The translations under genes were made by a program, and so were the position numbers. Source: Acidobacteriota bacterium (GTDB lineage: Bacteria > Acidobacteriota > UBA6911 > RPQK01 > JADFOI01). From it: a DNA stretch of 14,714 nucleotides. Positions 1 to 6,858 of this stretch are shown here, piece after piece (positions within the stretch are counted from its first letter, which is position 1; each line of letters begins with the position of its first letter). The stretch spans positions 1 through 14,714 of the forward strand of contig JAPUKI010000237.1 in assembly GCA_027295745.1 (NCBI GenBank), written 5' to 3'. The notes under the pieces are model-generated. The model made no database searches. It saw nothing but the letters and a program-made list of their open reading frames with translations, and had not been told where the DNA came from.

Positions 1-392
1 TAGAACAAGAGATATCCTCTTTGGTAGGCCTCCCCATAGCTCTGGCTTTGTTCTTCCCGATAGGCTGCTTCTGAACTGTAGACCCTGATATTCACATGGT
101 CACTGGCAGCTGCCAGCGTTTTGATGAGTTCTACAAGCTGATCTTCAGTGGCGTCCTCACTCACCATGATCTCCAGCCCAAGGCCTCTGAAATCGTTATT
201 GGGGTTCCATTTACGCAAGACCGAGTGTTCGATGACCTGGCCTGTGAGCTCTTGTCCCAGAGACTCGGCGGTTTGCCCGATATCGGTCTGCTCTGGTGCT
301 TGTTGAGATGACTCCTGCCTGGAACGGGACACATAAAAGACCAAGAGACCACAGCCCACTAGAGCCACCAGGAACCACTTCATTCCACTCAC
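1..392 (-). CDS. Small membrane-anchored protein of unknown function (3' end at or beyond window edge)
   Basis: An open frame runs leftward to base 1 with no complete stop. The last two bases are TA, so a stop could fall exactly at the edge. A GTG start at 392-390 has GGAGGAG (396-402) just upstream; an in-frame ATG at 383-381 is the alternative. The N-terminus (KWFLVALVGCGLLVFYV) is one hydrophobic segment, either a signal anchor or an uncleaved signal peptide. A Gln/Glu-rich linker follows, then a small mixed alpha/beta region of about 70 residues with sequences such as FRGLGLEIMVSEDAT and NIRVYSSEAAYREEQ. This suggests a compact domain outside the membrane. I do not recognise a named family. 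It lies 80 nt downstream of the PPOX gene on the same strand and may be co-transcribed with it. Confidence 0.6.
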   Translation of the reverse strand, partial: MSGMKWFLVALVGCGLLVFYVSRSRQESSQQAPEQTDIGQTAESLGQELTGQVIEHSVLRKWNPNNDFRGLGLEIMVSEDATEDQLVELIKTLAAASDHVNIRVYSSEAAYREEQSQSYGEAYQRGYLLF

Positions 393-472
393 TTTCTCCT
401 CCCCATCTTTTCAAAAATCTTAAAACGGCTGACGGTCTCCTCGACCATGGGTACTCCGACCTGACGAAGGAT

Positions 473-907
473 TTATAGAACGCCCCAGCTCTTTGCACGG
501 TCAAGCGTGATGTGGATGATGGGGCGCTTGTCTATGGCCATTTCTCGATACTGAGGATATTTCCTCTGTAGGAGAACCACGGCTTTTTTATGTCTTGTTC
601 CTGAGGTGAGTATTCTTGCCCTCCCTCGAATCAAAACATAGGCCAGCCGTGACCAATCTTCTTCGTATCGATCGACCACAATGGAAACATAGGGGTTTTC
701 ACGAATGTTTCTTATTCTTTCCAGCAGGAGAGGGGAGACCTTTTTGGGTTTCTCGTCAATTGAGGAGTAGAGATCAATACCATGAAAGGCATAGCAGATA
801 GGCACAACCAATGGGCGTCCCCTGGCATCAGTGGTTGCCAGATGTGCCACTCGCCCAGCGCTTATGAAATCCTTCTCCTTCTGGGTCAGAGCGGAGCTTC
901 TAGCCAA
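473..907 (-). CDS. PPOX-fold, probable F420- or flavin-dependent protein
   Basis: This is a compact protein of about 144 residues from the pyridoxamine-5'-phosphate-oxidase-like split beta-barrel superfamily. The N-terminal pattern (KDFISAGRVAHLATTDARG, then RPLVVPICYAF) is the usual start of this fold: a helix, then a strand pair reading LATxDxxGxPxVVP. The central SIDEKPKK and NPYVSIVVDRYEEDW segments, and the end at RAKSWGVL, resemble the small Rv0121-type proteins annotated as probable F420-dependent enzymes. Members reduce or bind small organic substrates in the cytoplasm; the substrate is unknown. The start is uncertain. A TTG at 907-905 gives the length normal for the family. An in-frame ATG at 991 would overlap the upstream LLM gene by 68 nt and add a Trp/Arg/Ser-rich stretch that looks non-native. 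Translation is probably coupled to the LLM gene, which ends 16 nt upstream. Confidence 0.75.
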   Translation of the reverse strand: MARSSALTQKEKDFISAGRVAHLATTDARGRPLVVPICYAFHGIDLYSSIDEKPKKVSPLLLERIRNIRENPYVSIVVDRYEEDWSRLAYVLIRGRARILTSGTRHKKAVVLLQRKYPQYREMAIDKRPIIHITLDRAKSWGVL

Positions 908-923
908 GATGGTCTGCCAATCT

Positions 924-1847
924 TCAGGACTCCTGGGCCAGCTCCCAGACCTGCTCCATCCGTGCCACAACCTGCTCCACCGAGTCCACACCGGGAGAGA
1001 ACTGTACGTCCAGGATCACCTCACTCGTACCCATCTCACGCGCCGCTGAGATGTCCCCTTTGATTTGCTCTGGAGTGCCTGTGAAGTCGGCGCGCTCGCC
1101 GTTGATCGGTGTCTCTGAGAATTCAAGGAGGCCACGAACCACCAGATCCAGTGTCTCGGGGTCGCGGCCGGATTCCCGTGCCACTTCTTTTATGCCTTCA
1201 AACATCTGAGCCACACCGCCTAAAGGAATTCCTACCGGCATCCACCCATCGCTGTATCGCGACACACGTCGCAGAGCGGCCGGAACATAGGCAGCCATAA
1301 AGATTGGCGGGTGTGGTTTTTGAACCGGCTTGGGGCCAATGAAAGACTTTGAGATGCTGTAGTACTCTCCCTTGAACTCCACCGGATCTGTCGTCCAGAT
1401 CGCTTTGAGCACCTCAAGGAATTCATCTGCGCGTTTGCCGCGATCTTTCATCGCTGAACCGGCGGCATCGAATTCATCGGGTGACCACCCGTTCCCCAAG
1501 CCAAGACGCAACCTTCCTCCTGAAAGAACGTCAATCGTGCTCAACCGTCGCGCTAACATGACGGGGTTGTAAAAGGGGATGTTGAGGACGCTGGTGCCGA
1601 GGTCAATGCGGCTTGTGTGAGCGCCCACAAATGTCAGTGTCTCCAGTGGGTCCAGCACGATCTTGTAGAGCTCTGGCAGGCTGCCGTCTCCGACAGGATA
1701 GGGTGCCTGGGGATCGACCGGCCAGAGCAATCGGTCCAACACCCACAAAGTGTCGAATCCTAATTCTTCCGCGCCTTTTGCGACCGTAATCAGGGCCTCC
1801 GATCCTGTATGAGGACCGATCTGTGGTAAAGCAAATCCTAAACGCAT
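924..1847 (-). CDS. LLM-class F420-dependent oxidoreductase
   Basis: A 307-residue TIM-barrel flavin/F420 oxidoreductase of the luciferase-like monooxygenase superfamily. It opens with MRLGFALPQIGPHTG and AEELGFDTLWVLDRLLWP, the first strand-helix-strand of the family. It carries the hallmark LSGGRLRLGLGNGWSPDEFDAAG segment near residues 108-130 and PHPPIFMAAY near residue 180. Length and motif order match the Rv2161c-type subfamily of probable F420-dependent oxidoreductases, which use reduced F420 rather than FMN; that cofactor choice is inferred from family resemblance. The ATG is preceded by AAAGGAGAGG at good spacing, so the start is secure. The stop is TGA, which shows UGA terminates normally here. 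The PPOX-like gene follows directly on the same strand, so the two probably form one redox unit. Substrate unknown. Confidence 0.9.
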   Translation of the reverse strand: MRLGFALPQIGPHTGSEALITVAKGAEELGFDTLWVLDRLLWPVDPQAPYPVGDGSLPELYKIVLDPLETLTFVGAHTSRIDLGTSVLNIPFYNPVMLARRLSTIDVLSGGRLRLGLGNGWSPDEFDAAGSAMKDRGKRADEFLEVLKAIWTTDPVEFKGEYYSISKSFIGPKPVQKPHPPIFMAAYVPAALRRVSRYSDGWMPVGIPLGGVAQMFEGIKEVARESGRDPETLDLVVRGLLEFSETPINGERADFTGTPEQIKGDISAAREMGTSEVILDVQFSPGVDSVEQVVARMEQVWELAQES

Positions 1848-1867
1848 AAGCCTCTCCTTTCTCCCCG

Positions 1868-1927
1868 GGAGGGTCCGTTCACCCTCTCCCTAGCACTTGT
1901 TTTCACTCGTACAATACTCGCATTATA
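1868..1927 (-). promoter_or_regulatory. Possible promoter and leader hairpin of the LLM gene
   Basis: On the minus strand a perfect TATAAT lies at 1927-1922, just past the arfB stop. No good -35 box sits at 17 nt; a weak TTGTGG lies about 20 nt upstream. Between this box and the ribosome binding site, GAGGGT (1868-1873) and ACCCTC (1880-1885) can pair as a 6-bp hairpin in the leader. No T-run follows, so it is not an obvious terminator. Both calls rest on short motifs only. Confidence 0.3.
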
Positions 1928-1938
1928 ACCAAAGAAGA

Positions 1939-2364
1939 TTATTCATCCCACAACTGAGATTTCGAGCGGAACTGCTTTAGTCGGCTGCGCCGTGCCTTGT
2001 CCTCAAGGCGCCGCCGCTTCGCCGCCACTGAGATTCGGGATTTCCTCCGGGGCGGACTCCTCCTCAGGGCATGAACCAACAACTCCACGAAGCGTTCCAC
2101 CGCCGTCCGCCTGTTGGCTGCCTGGGTTCGATGTTGCTGGCAGACGACGCGAAGAACTCCTTTACTGTTGATACGAGTGGAAAGGCGTCTCTTGATCAGC
2201 TCCTTGTCTGCCTGAGACAGACTGGGAGAGTTTTCCAGGTCAAACAACAGTGTCATCCGAGTGTTCAGCTTGTTGACATTCTGACCTCCCGGCCCACTGC
2301 TGCGGGAAGCCTTGAACTGGAGTTCTTCCTCTGGAATGAAGAGCGTGTCGCTGACCTTGATCAT
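1939..2364 (-). CDS. arfB: Alternative ribosome-rescue factor B (peptidyl-tRNA hydrolase ArfB)
   Basis: A 141-residue single-domain release-factor homologue. ArfB (YaeJ, ICT1-like) enters the A site of ribosomes stalled on truncated mRNA and hydrolyses peptidyl-tRNA. The catalytic GGQ motif is at residues 26-28 within SRSSGPGGQNVNK, the classic signature. The codon-recognition domain of RF1/RF2 is absent, as expected. The C-terminal 40 residues are strongly basic (RRSPPRRKSR, AAKRRRLEDKARRSRLKQFR), matching the tail that occupies the mRNA entry channel. The ATG is preceded by GGTAGGGA. The gene is divergent from the nucleotidyltransferase gene across about 107 nt. Identification is strong; the length is normal for ArfB and shorter than RF1/RF2. 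Confidence 0.95.
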   Translation of the reverse strand: MIKVSDTLFIPEEELQFKASRSSGPGGQNVNKLNTRMTLLFDLENSPSLSQADKELIKRRLSTRINSKGVLRVVCQQHRTQAANRRTAVERFVELLVHALRRSPPRRKSRISVAAKRRRLEDKARRSRLKQFRSKSQLWDE

Positions 2365-2471
2365 GGGTCCCTACCGAGGCATGCGCCCTCTCTGGATATC
2401 GACCTTCTCAATGTAGCATAGAAAGCTCCTTTGCAAAGATGGGGAAAAACGAATAGGGTGAGATCTGTTCC

Positions 2472-3461
2472 ATGCAAGCAGTCATCTTAGCGGCCGGCAG
2501 GGGAAAACGCCTCCACCCACTCACGCTCACACGAAGCAAGGCCATGATGCCTGTCTGGGGCAAGCCCATGCTGGACCGCGTGCTGGACAGCTTGGCCCAC
2601 AGTGATCTGGGTGAGTTCATCATAGTCACGAGCCCGCAAGACAGCGAGATTCGGCGCTACTTCCTGGAGCACTCCCGACCGGGCATCTCGCTTGAATGGG
2701 TGGTTCAGCCTGAACCGCTGGGCATGGCCCAGGCACTGAGCCTGGCTGCACCCTCCCTGCGGGGGAGCTTCCTGTTGTCCTCCTGCGACAACCTGACCCG
2801 GGCCGGCCACGTGGCTGACTTGCTGGCACAGCATGAAAGTCACTCCGCCAACGCAACCCTCAGCCTGATGGAAATCGACCCGGCCTCAGCAGGAACCAGC
2901 AGCACGGTCGAGTTCCATCAGGGTCAGGTACGTGGCATCGTAGAAAAGCCCGCTCCTGGCAAGGGCCTTTCCAACATCGCCAGCCTGCCCCTTTACGTCT
3001 TTTCTTCCCGACTGTTGGATTGCCTCAGCGACGTACCTCTCTCCCCCAGCGGCGAGTACCAGCTGCAGGACGCGATTCAGGTTCTCATTGAGCGAAACGG
3101 CAAGGTGACGGGAGTCTTCACTCCTTCCCGCCTGCAACTCACCCATGCAGATGATCTCCTGACCCTCAACCGATACTATATGAGCCGCGACAGCGATCCA
3201 GCATGTGTCGCGCCTGCTCACAAGGGATCAGGTACGAAGTTTGTGCCTCCTGTTGGCATCGAAGCGGGTACAGTCATCGGTTCCAACTGCACTATCGGCC
3301 CCGCTGTCTACATCGAGTCAGACTGTCACATTGGAGCCCATGTCAGTTTGAAAGATGCCGTGATTCTACGAGGTAGTAGAATTGAGGAGGGGCGACAGGT
3401 TGCGGGGAAGGTGCTGGCACCTGAAGCATCACCCATAGGAGAGGTGAATCATGACGGTTAG
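2472..3461 (+). CDS. Sugar-phosphate nucleotidyltransferase with C-terminal left-handed beta-helix
   Basis: A 329-residue cytoplasmic enzyme. The N-terminal Rossmann-like NTP-transferase domain begins with the signature LAAGRGKRLHPLT (residues 6-18) followed by SKAMMPVWGKPML. VVQPEPLGMAQAL and SSCDN supply further nucleotide and metal contacts. VEKP and GEYQLQDAI are typical of glucose-1-phosphate thymidylyl/uridylyltransferases. Residues from about 255 (PVGIEAGTVIGSNCTIGP, VYIESDCHIGAHV) form hexapeptide repeats of a short left-handed beta-helix, as in GlmU-like and archaeal-type enzymes. The reaction is NTP plus sugar-1-phosphate giving NDP-sugar and pyrophosphate. The precise sugar and nucleotide cannot be read from sequence. 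The ATG has GGTGAG about 10 nt upstream. Its last 11 nt overlap the next gene, so translation is probably coupled. Confidence 0.85.
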   Translation: MQAVILAAGRGKRLHPLTLTRSKAMMPVWGKPMLDRVLDSLAHSDLGEFIIVTSPQDSEIRRYFLEHSRPGISLEWVVQPEPLGMAQALSLAAPSLRGSFLLSSCDNLTRAGHVADLLAQHESHSANATLSLMEIDPASAGTSSTVEFHQGQVRGIVEKPAPGKGLSNIASLPLYVFSSRLLDCLSDVPLSPSGEYQLQDAIQVLIERNGKVTGVFTPSRLQLTHADDLLTLNRYYMSRDSDPACVAPAHKGSGTKFVPPVGIEAGTVIGSNCTIGPAVYIESDCHIGAHVSLKDAVILRGSRIEEGRQVAGKVLAPEASPIGEVNHDG

Positions 3462-4680
3462 CCTACAGAACATCCAAGAGGCTGCAGATGCCATCAAGGG
3501 CAGCATTGTCGAGACCTCCTGCACACAATCCAAGACGCTTTCTGAGATCACTGGAGCTGATGTACGACTCAAATTCGAGAACCACCAATTCACGGCTTCT
3601 TTCAAGGACCGAGGCGCTCTGGTGAAGCTTCTGACACTCACGAGGGAGGAACAGAAGGCCGGAATCATAGCGATGTCGGCGGGCAACCATGCGCAAGCGG
3701 TGGCTTACCATGCTCAGGGGCTCGGCATCCCCACGACTATCGTGATGCCACGTCACACGCCCAATATCAAGGTCGAGAGCACCCGAGCCTTGGGAGCAGA
3801 GGTGATCCTCCGTGGCAAGGGATTGGATGAGGCCCGACAATTCACCGAGGCGCTTGTCGGGGAGAGGGGCCTGCACCTCATTCATCCTTACGATGATGAG
3901 CAGATCATTGCCGGTCAGGGAACCATTGCTCTGGAAATGCTGGAGGCCTTCACCGATCTGGAGGTACTCCTGGTTCCGGTTGGCGGAGGTGGTCTCATAG
4001 CAGGGACCGCCGTCGCTGCCAAGGGAATTCGTCCAGAGATCGAGGTGATCGGCGTGCAAGCTGAACGCTTTGCTTCGATGCTGCAGGCACTGGAAGGCAC
4101 CAAAATCGAGTGCGGGACGACTACCATGGCCGACGGCATTGCGGTGACCGAGCCGGGACGCTACACCCTGCCCTTGGTCCGGGAGTTTGTGGATGAGATT
4201 CTGCTGGTCGACGAAGGCAAGATCGAGTCGGCTGTGCTTCTTCTTGTTGAGGTGGAGAAAACGGTCGTGGAGGGAGCAGGAGCAGTCGGCCTGGCAGCGC
4301 TGCTGGAACACCGGGCTCGCTTCAAGGGCCGGAAGGTGGGCTTGATTCTCACCGGCGGCAACATCGATCTTCTCGTGCTCTCGTCGATCATCCAGCGCGG
4401 GCTGGTCCGGTCAGGCCGGCTAGTGAGACTCCGTGTTGGGATACCTGATCTTCCGGGTTCGCTCGCGGAAGTGACCCGAATCCTGGGTGAGGCCAACTCC
4501 AACATCATTGAGGTGCGCCATCAGCGAGCATTCACTAATCTCTCTTTACGAACAGCAGAAGTGGAGTTTGTCATTCAAACGCTGGGGATGAGCCACGTGC
4601 GACAGATCCTGGAGGTCTTGAGCCAGGCCAAGTATGAGGCTTCAGTACAGGATGTGTCAGTGGCCGATCGGGACAGTTGA
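3451..4680 (+). CDS. ilvA: Threonine ammonia-lyase (threonine dehydratase) with ACT domain
   Basis: A 409-residue PLP-dependent fold-type II enzyme converting L-threonine to 2-oxobutanoate and ammonia, the entry to isoleucine synthesis or threonine breakdown. The PLP lysine is K52 in TASFKDRGA. The phosphate-binding glycine loop is PVGGGGLIAG (residues 176-185). SAGNHAQAVAYHAQ and the C-terminal LTGGNID segment are also canonical. From about residue 325 a single ACT domain follows (VGIPDLPGSLAEVTRIL). With one short regulatory domain and about 400 residues it fits the short type rather than the 514-residue biosynthetic IlvA with its two-part regulatory domain; tdcB is a possible alternative name. 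GGAGAGG lies 5' of the ATG. It overlaps the nucleotidyltransferase gene by 11 nt, an unusual metabolic pairing. The stop is TGA. Confidence 0.92.
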   Translation: MTVSLQNIQEAADAIKGSIVETSCTQSKTLSEITGADVRLKFENHQFTASFKDRGALVKLLTLTREEQKAGIIAMSAGNHAQAVAYHAQGLGIPTTIVMPRHTPNIKVESTRALGAEVILRGKGLDEARQFTEALVGERGLHLIHPYDDEQIIAGQGTIALEMLEAFTDLEVLLVPVGGGGLIAGTAVAAKGIRPEIEVIGVQAERFASMLQALEGTKIECGTTTMADGIAVTEPGRYTLPLVREFVDEILLVDEGKIESAVLLLVEVEKTVVEGAGAVGLAALLEHRARFKGRKVGLILTGGNIDLLVLSSIIQRGLVRSGRLVRLRVGIPDLPGSLAEVTRILGEANSNIIEVRHQRAFTNLSLRTAEVEFVIQTLGMSHVRQILEVLSQAKYEASVQDVSVADRDS

Positions 4681-4867
4681 AACTGCCACCAATCAGGTCA
4701 ATTGACGCACAAACGTGTCAAATAACCCTGGAGGCCGCCTGGTGTCCTTTCATTCAGTCCGGATATGTGGGGACGAAGCGGAACAAGCCGTGGACAAGTT
4801 TGTGGCTACGTATTAGCTTAATAACGTGGTCAGGCGTTTAGAGGGTCAGCGATCGGTGGTCACACGT

Positions 4868-5743
4868 ATGAGAATATTGTCCTTGGCAACGGTGTTCCTA
4901 TTTTGGCTGTCTTCCTACGGGGCCGGACTTGCGCCGATTCAGGAGACACCGGACAGTCCCGGGGCAGACCGATCGAGTGGGTTCCTGACCGACGCCGAGG
5001 GGCAGCCACTTCCCCTGGAGAGGTACGAGGAGATTGTCCACTTCCTGAACACAGCTCAAGTCGTCTCTTCCAAAGAGATCGGGGACGGTGTGACTGGAGC
5101 CCGCAAGGTGTTATTGGAGAAGGATGGTTTGCGTGTCAATGCCGTATTTCGGAATGTGCGCATCAACGAGTCCAGGACCTTACCAACGGGAACCCAGGTG
5201 GCGTTTCGCGACGACTACATTTTCGAGTGTGCAGCCTATGAATTGAGCCGATTGCTGGGACTGGACAATATCCCTCCCACCGTGGAAAGAGAGATCCAGG
5301 GTCAGAAGGGATCGCTGCAGCTCTGGATTGAGGGAGGTGTGACCGAGACGGACCGAAGAGACCAGGGCTACCCTCTTCTGGATGAAGAGACCCTGAGACT
5401 GCACTGGCAGGTGATGTTGGTCTTCGACAATTTGATCTTCAACGACGATCGCAATCGGGGAAATTATCTCTATGACCAAAAGGGCAAACTCTGGATGATC
5501 GATCATACTCGATCGTTTCGAACCGATGAGGAGTTACCCTACCCGTCCGGTATTCTCTACTCGGAACACCGGTTGTGGGAAGGATTGCAAAAGCTGGAGT
5601 CAGCTGTCATGAGAACCCATCTCCAAAAGTACCTGGGTCCTTCTGAACTGGAGTCTCTGATCAAACGCAAGGACCGACTGGTGGAGTACATCCAGGAGAT
5701 GATCGCCGAACGCGGCGAAGAAGATGTGCTCTTTAGCTTCTGA
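4868..5743 (+). CDS. Exported protein with a kinase-like (PI3/4-kinase, HipA or FAM20-like) catalytic loop
   Basis: From the ATG at 4868 the protein is 291 residues. An in-frame GTG at 4826 would add 14 residues. Neither start has a strong ribosome binding site, but 4868 puts a typical Sec signal peptide (MRILSLATVFLFWLSSYGAG) at the terminus. The mature part has a beta-hairpin (KVLLEKDGLRVNAVFRNV), a helix with conserved-looking acidic residues (FECAAYELSRLLGL) and a hinge-like LQLWIEGG. Then comes DNLIFNDDRNRGNYLYD followed by KLWMIDHTRSF. The spacing D-R-x-x-x-N ... I-D-H-T resembles the catalytic and metal-binding loops of atypical kinases (GDRHxxN ... IDFG). The usual beta3 Lys is not obvious; an Arg sits in AVFRNV. 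The function is inferred, since I do not recognise a named family. An inactive pseudokinase is possible. Confidence 0.65.
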   Translation: MRILSLATVFLFWLSSYGAGLAPIQETPDSPGADRSSGFLTDAEGQPLPLERYEEIVHFLNTAQVVSSKEIGDGVTGARKVLLEKDGLRVNAVFRNVRINESRTLPTGTQVAFRDDYIFECAAYELSRLLGLDNIPPTVEREIQGQKGSLQLWIEGGVTETDRRDQGYPLLDEETLRLHWQVMLVFDNLIFNDDRNRGNYLYDQKGKLWMIDHTRSFRTDEELPYPSGILYSEHRLWEGLQKLESAVMRTHLQKYLGPSELESLIKRKDRLVEYIQEMIAERGEEDVLFSF

Positions 5744-5776
5744 CGTTGCAGTGGAGATGTCCCCCATTTTTCCAGT

Positions 5777-5837
5777 CGGCATCTGAGGTGTGAAGTGCCA
5801 GCACATGGTTTACAACTTGTGCCAGGACATCCTTTAC
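5777..5837. repeat. Tandem 19-nt repeats resembling an insertion-sequence end
   Basis: Two near-identical 19-mers, GTGCCAGCACATGGTTTAC (5795-5813) and GTGCCAGGACATCCTTTAC (5819-5837), lie in direct orientation with a 24-nt period and 16 of 19 matches. Just upstream, CGGCATCTGAGGTG (5777-5790) recurs as CGGCACCTGAGGTG at 6194-6207. On the minus strand the units read GTAAA-x2-ATG-x-C. This recalls the tandem transposase-binding repeats at the ends of some IS481-like elements. No transposase is present, so this could be a solo end or decayed remnant. The repeats are seen directly; the IS link is inference. Confidence 0.4.
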
Positions 5838-5865
5838 ACTTTCATGGGCTCCTCTCCCTGGTTTT

Positions 5866-5901
5866 GTGAAGACAGCCACCACCGGTGGTGGCCGTCTTCA
5901 C
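5866..5901. repeat. Near-perfect 36-bp palindrome
   Basis: GTGAAGAC, one mismatched base, then GCCACCACC meets GGTGGTGGC, one mismatched base, then GTCTTCAC, with no loop and a central CCGG. It starts 122 nt after the kinase-like gene. Neither side has a T-tract, so a classical intrinsic terminator is not supported. It could still end or stabilise the transcript, or bind a dimeric protein. Confidence 0.6.
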
Positions 5902-5937
5902 GCGATTTACGTCCTCTACGGAAGGCACGGTGCTCTT

Positions 5938-6131
5938 GAGCCCCGAAGGGACGACAGGAAAATTCCAGGTGCGTAAGCCCCTGGAATTTCAGGAGTTGTC
6001 TCTATGAGCCCTGTCAGGGCGGCACTCCAAAATCTTTTCTCTCTGTGCCGCCCTGACAGGGCTCTTATCCGGATGTTCCAGATTCCAGGGGCTTACGCCC
6101 CTGGCTATTTCCTGTCGCCCCGTTGGGGCTC
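5938..6131. repeat. Composite inverted repeat made of three nested palindromic modules
   Basis: The left arm (5938-6025) and right arm (6045-6131) are imperfect reverse complements around a 19-nt spacer. The inner 20 bp (6006-6025 and 6045-6064, GAGCCCTGTCAGGGCGGCAC) match perfectly. Each arm has three modules. Module A is GAGCCCC plus GGGGC-type bases followed by CGACAGGAAA. Module B is CCAGG(G/T)GCGTAAGCCCCTGG. Module C is the inner 20-mer. Each module is itself palindromic, so the whole could fold as REP/BIME-like clustered hairpins or one long hairpin. No open reading frame spans it. The rest of the 5744-6261 gap holds the repeats noted separately and nothing else I can support. Confidence 0.7.
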
Positions 6132-6193
6132 CGGATGTCTCTCGTGGTAATCACATACCTCAGCAGGCAGTGACCTGGAGTTGTCTGGGGATT

Positions 6194-6209
6194 CGGCACC
6201 TGAGGTGCC
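6194..6209. repeat. Short palindrome repeating a motif from 5777
   Basis: GGCACC-TGA-GGTGCC (6195-6209) is a 6-bp stem with a 3-nt loop. With the preceding C it matches CGGCATCTGAGGTG at 5777-5790 in 13 of 14 positions, same orientation. The two copies bracket the palindrome cluster, which suggests a duplicated element end. Confidence 0.4.
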
Positions 6210-6261
6210 TCTTACAGTCAGGAGGTTCCTACCACATTTCTACCCCACTTGCTGGGAGATT

Positions 6262-6831
6262 TCACCCTAACTGGGGTGGTTGGGATCGGCGGAACCAGGA
6301 GAAAATGAGGTAACCCACTAATGAAAGGTCAAAGATGAATTCGAAGGTGCGAAATTCTCTGCCGAAGTGAGCACGATCCCAATAGCTGATGGGGCTATAA
6401 AAGCGAAGGGTCCAGTTCAATGGCCAAAAGAGAACGGGACCGTCGTCGTAATGAGTGGCGATGTCAACGAACGAGTGCAGAAGACAGGCCATCAGGAACC
6501 ACTGTATCCAATTGGAAAAAGGACTCCAACGGGCCTTCAGCAAGCGAATGACAAACAGCCCACAAAAGAGGCTCAGGGGAGAATGCAGAACATTCACGCA
6601 AGCGATCCACCCAGGATCTTCGAAGTACAGGGTGCCGAATATATACCTTGCAGTCTCATTACGGGGCCACCCCATCACATTCTGGAAATACCAGAAGGAA
6701 CCCACTGACAGCACGTAAAAAGCCATGTCCGGAGCGATGGAACCGATGAGGACAGCACTCCGAACCATCGGTATCTTGGGCAGGGCCTTGCGCAAGGCGG
6801 CGGTCATGAGGAAATGGGAAGGGGAGTGCAT
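6262..6831 (-). CDS. Multi-pass membrane protein, possible metal-dependent hydrolase (YdjM/DUF457-like)
   Basis: About 189 residues from the ATG at 6831. A GTG two codons upstream (6837) is the alternative, and GCGGA gives a weak ribosome site. The N-terminus reads HSPSHFLMTAALRKALP, then AVLIGSIAPDMAFYVLSV. Later come NVLHSPLSLFCGLFVIRLL, FLMACLLHSFVDIATHYDDGP and LSLVGYLIFSWF, giving roughly four hydrophobic segments. The conserved pattern of His near the N-terminus, G-S-x-x-P-D, H-S and H-x-x-x-D-x-x-T-H matches the membrane-bound metal-dependent hydrolases of the YdjM/DUF457 group, whose His/Asp residues would hold a metal at the membrane face. The substrate is not known and the assignment comes from motif memory only. 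It stands alone on the minus strand, convergent with the kinase-like gene across the repeat region. Confidence 0.65.
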   Translation of the reverse strand: MHSPSHFLMTAALRKALPKIPMVRSAVLIGSIAPDMAFYVLSVGSFWYFQNVMGWPRNETARYIFGTLYFEDPGWIACVNVLHSPLSLFCGLFVIRLLKARWSPFSNWIQWFLMACLLHSFVDIATHYDDGPVLFWPLNWTLRFYSPISYWDRAHFGREFRTFEFIFDLSLVGYLIFSWFRRSQPPQLG

Positions 6832-6858
6832 GGTCACGTTCCGCAGTTTTTGGCAATA

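Noticed and set aside
3463..4311. 282-codon minus-strand frame opposite threonine ammonia-lyase
   Set aside because: It is an antisense shadow. The plus-strand frame has complete PLP-enzyme motifs and a good ribosome site, while the minus frame resembles no protein family.
4692..4724. Palindrome GTCAATTGAC and TTGAC/GTCAA hairpin after threonine ammonia-lyase, considered as a terminator
   Set aside because: The stems are 5 bp, AT-rich, and not followed by a T-run.
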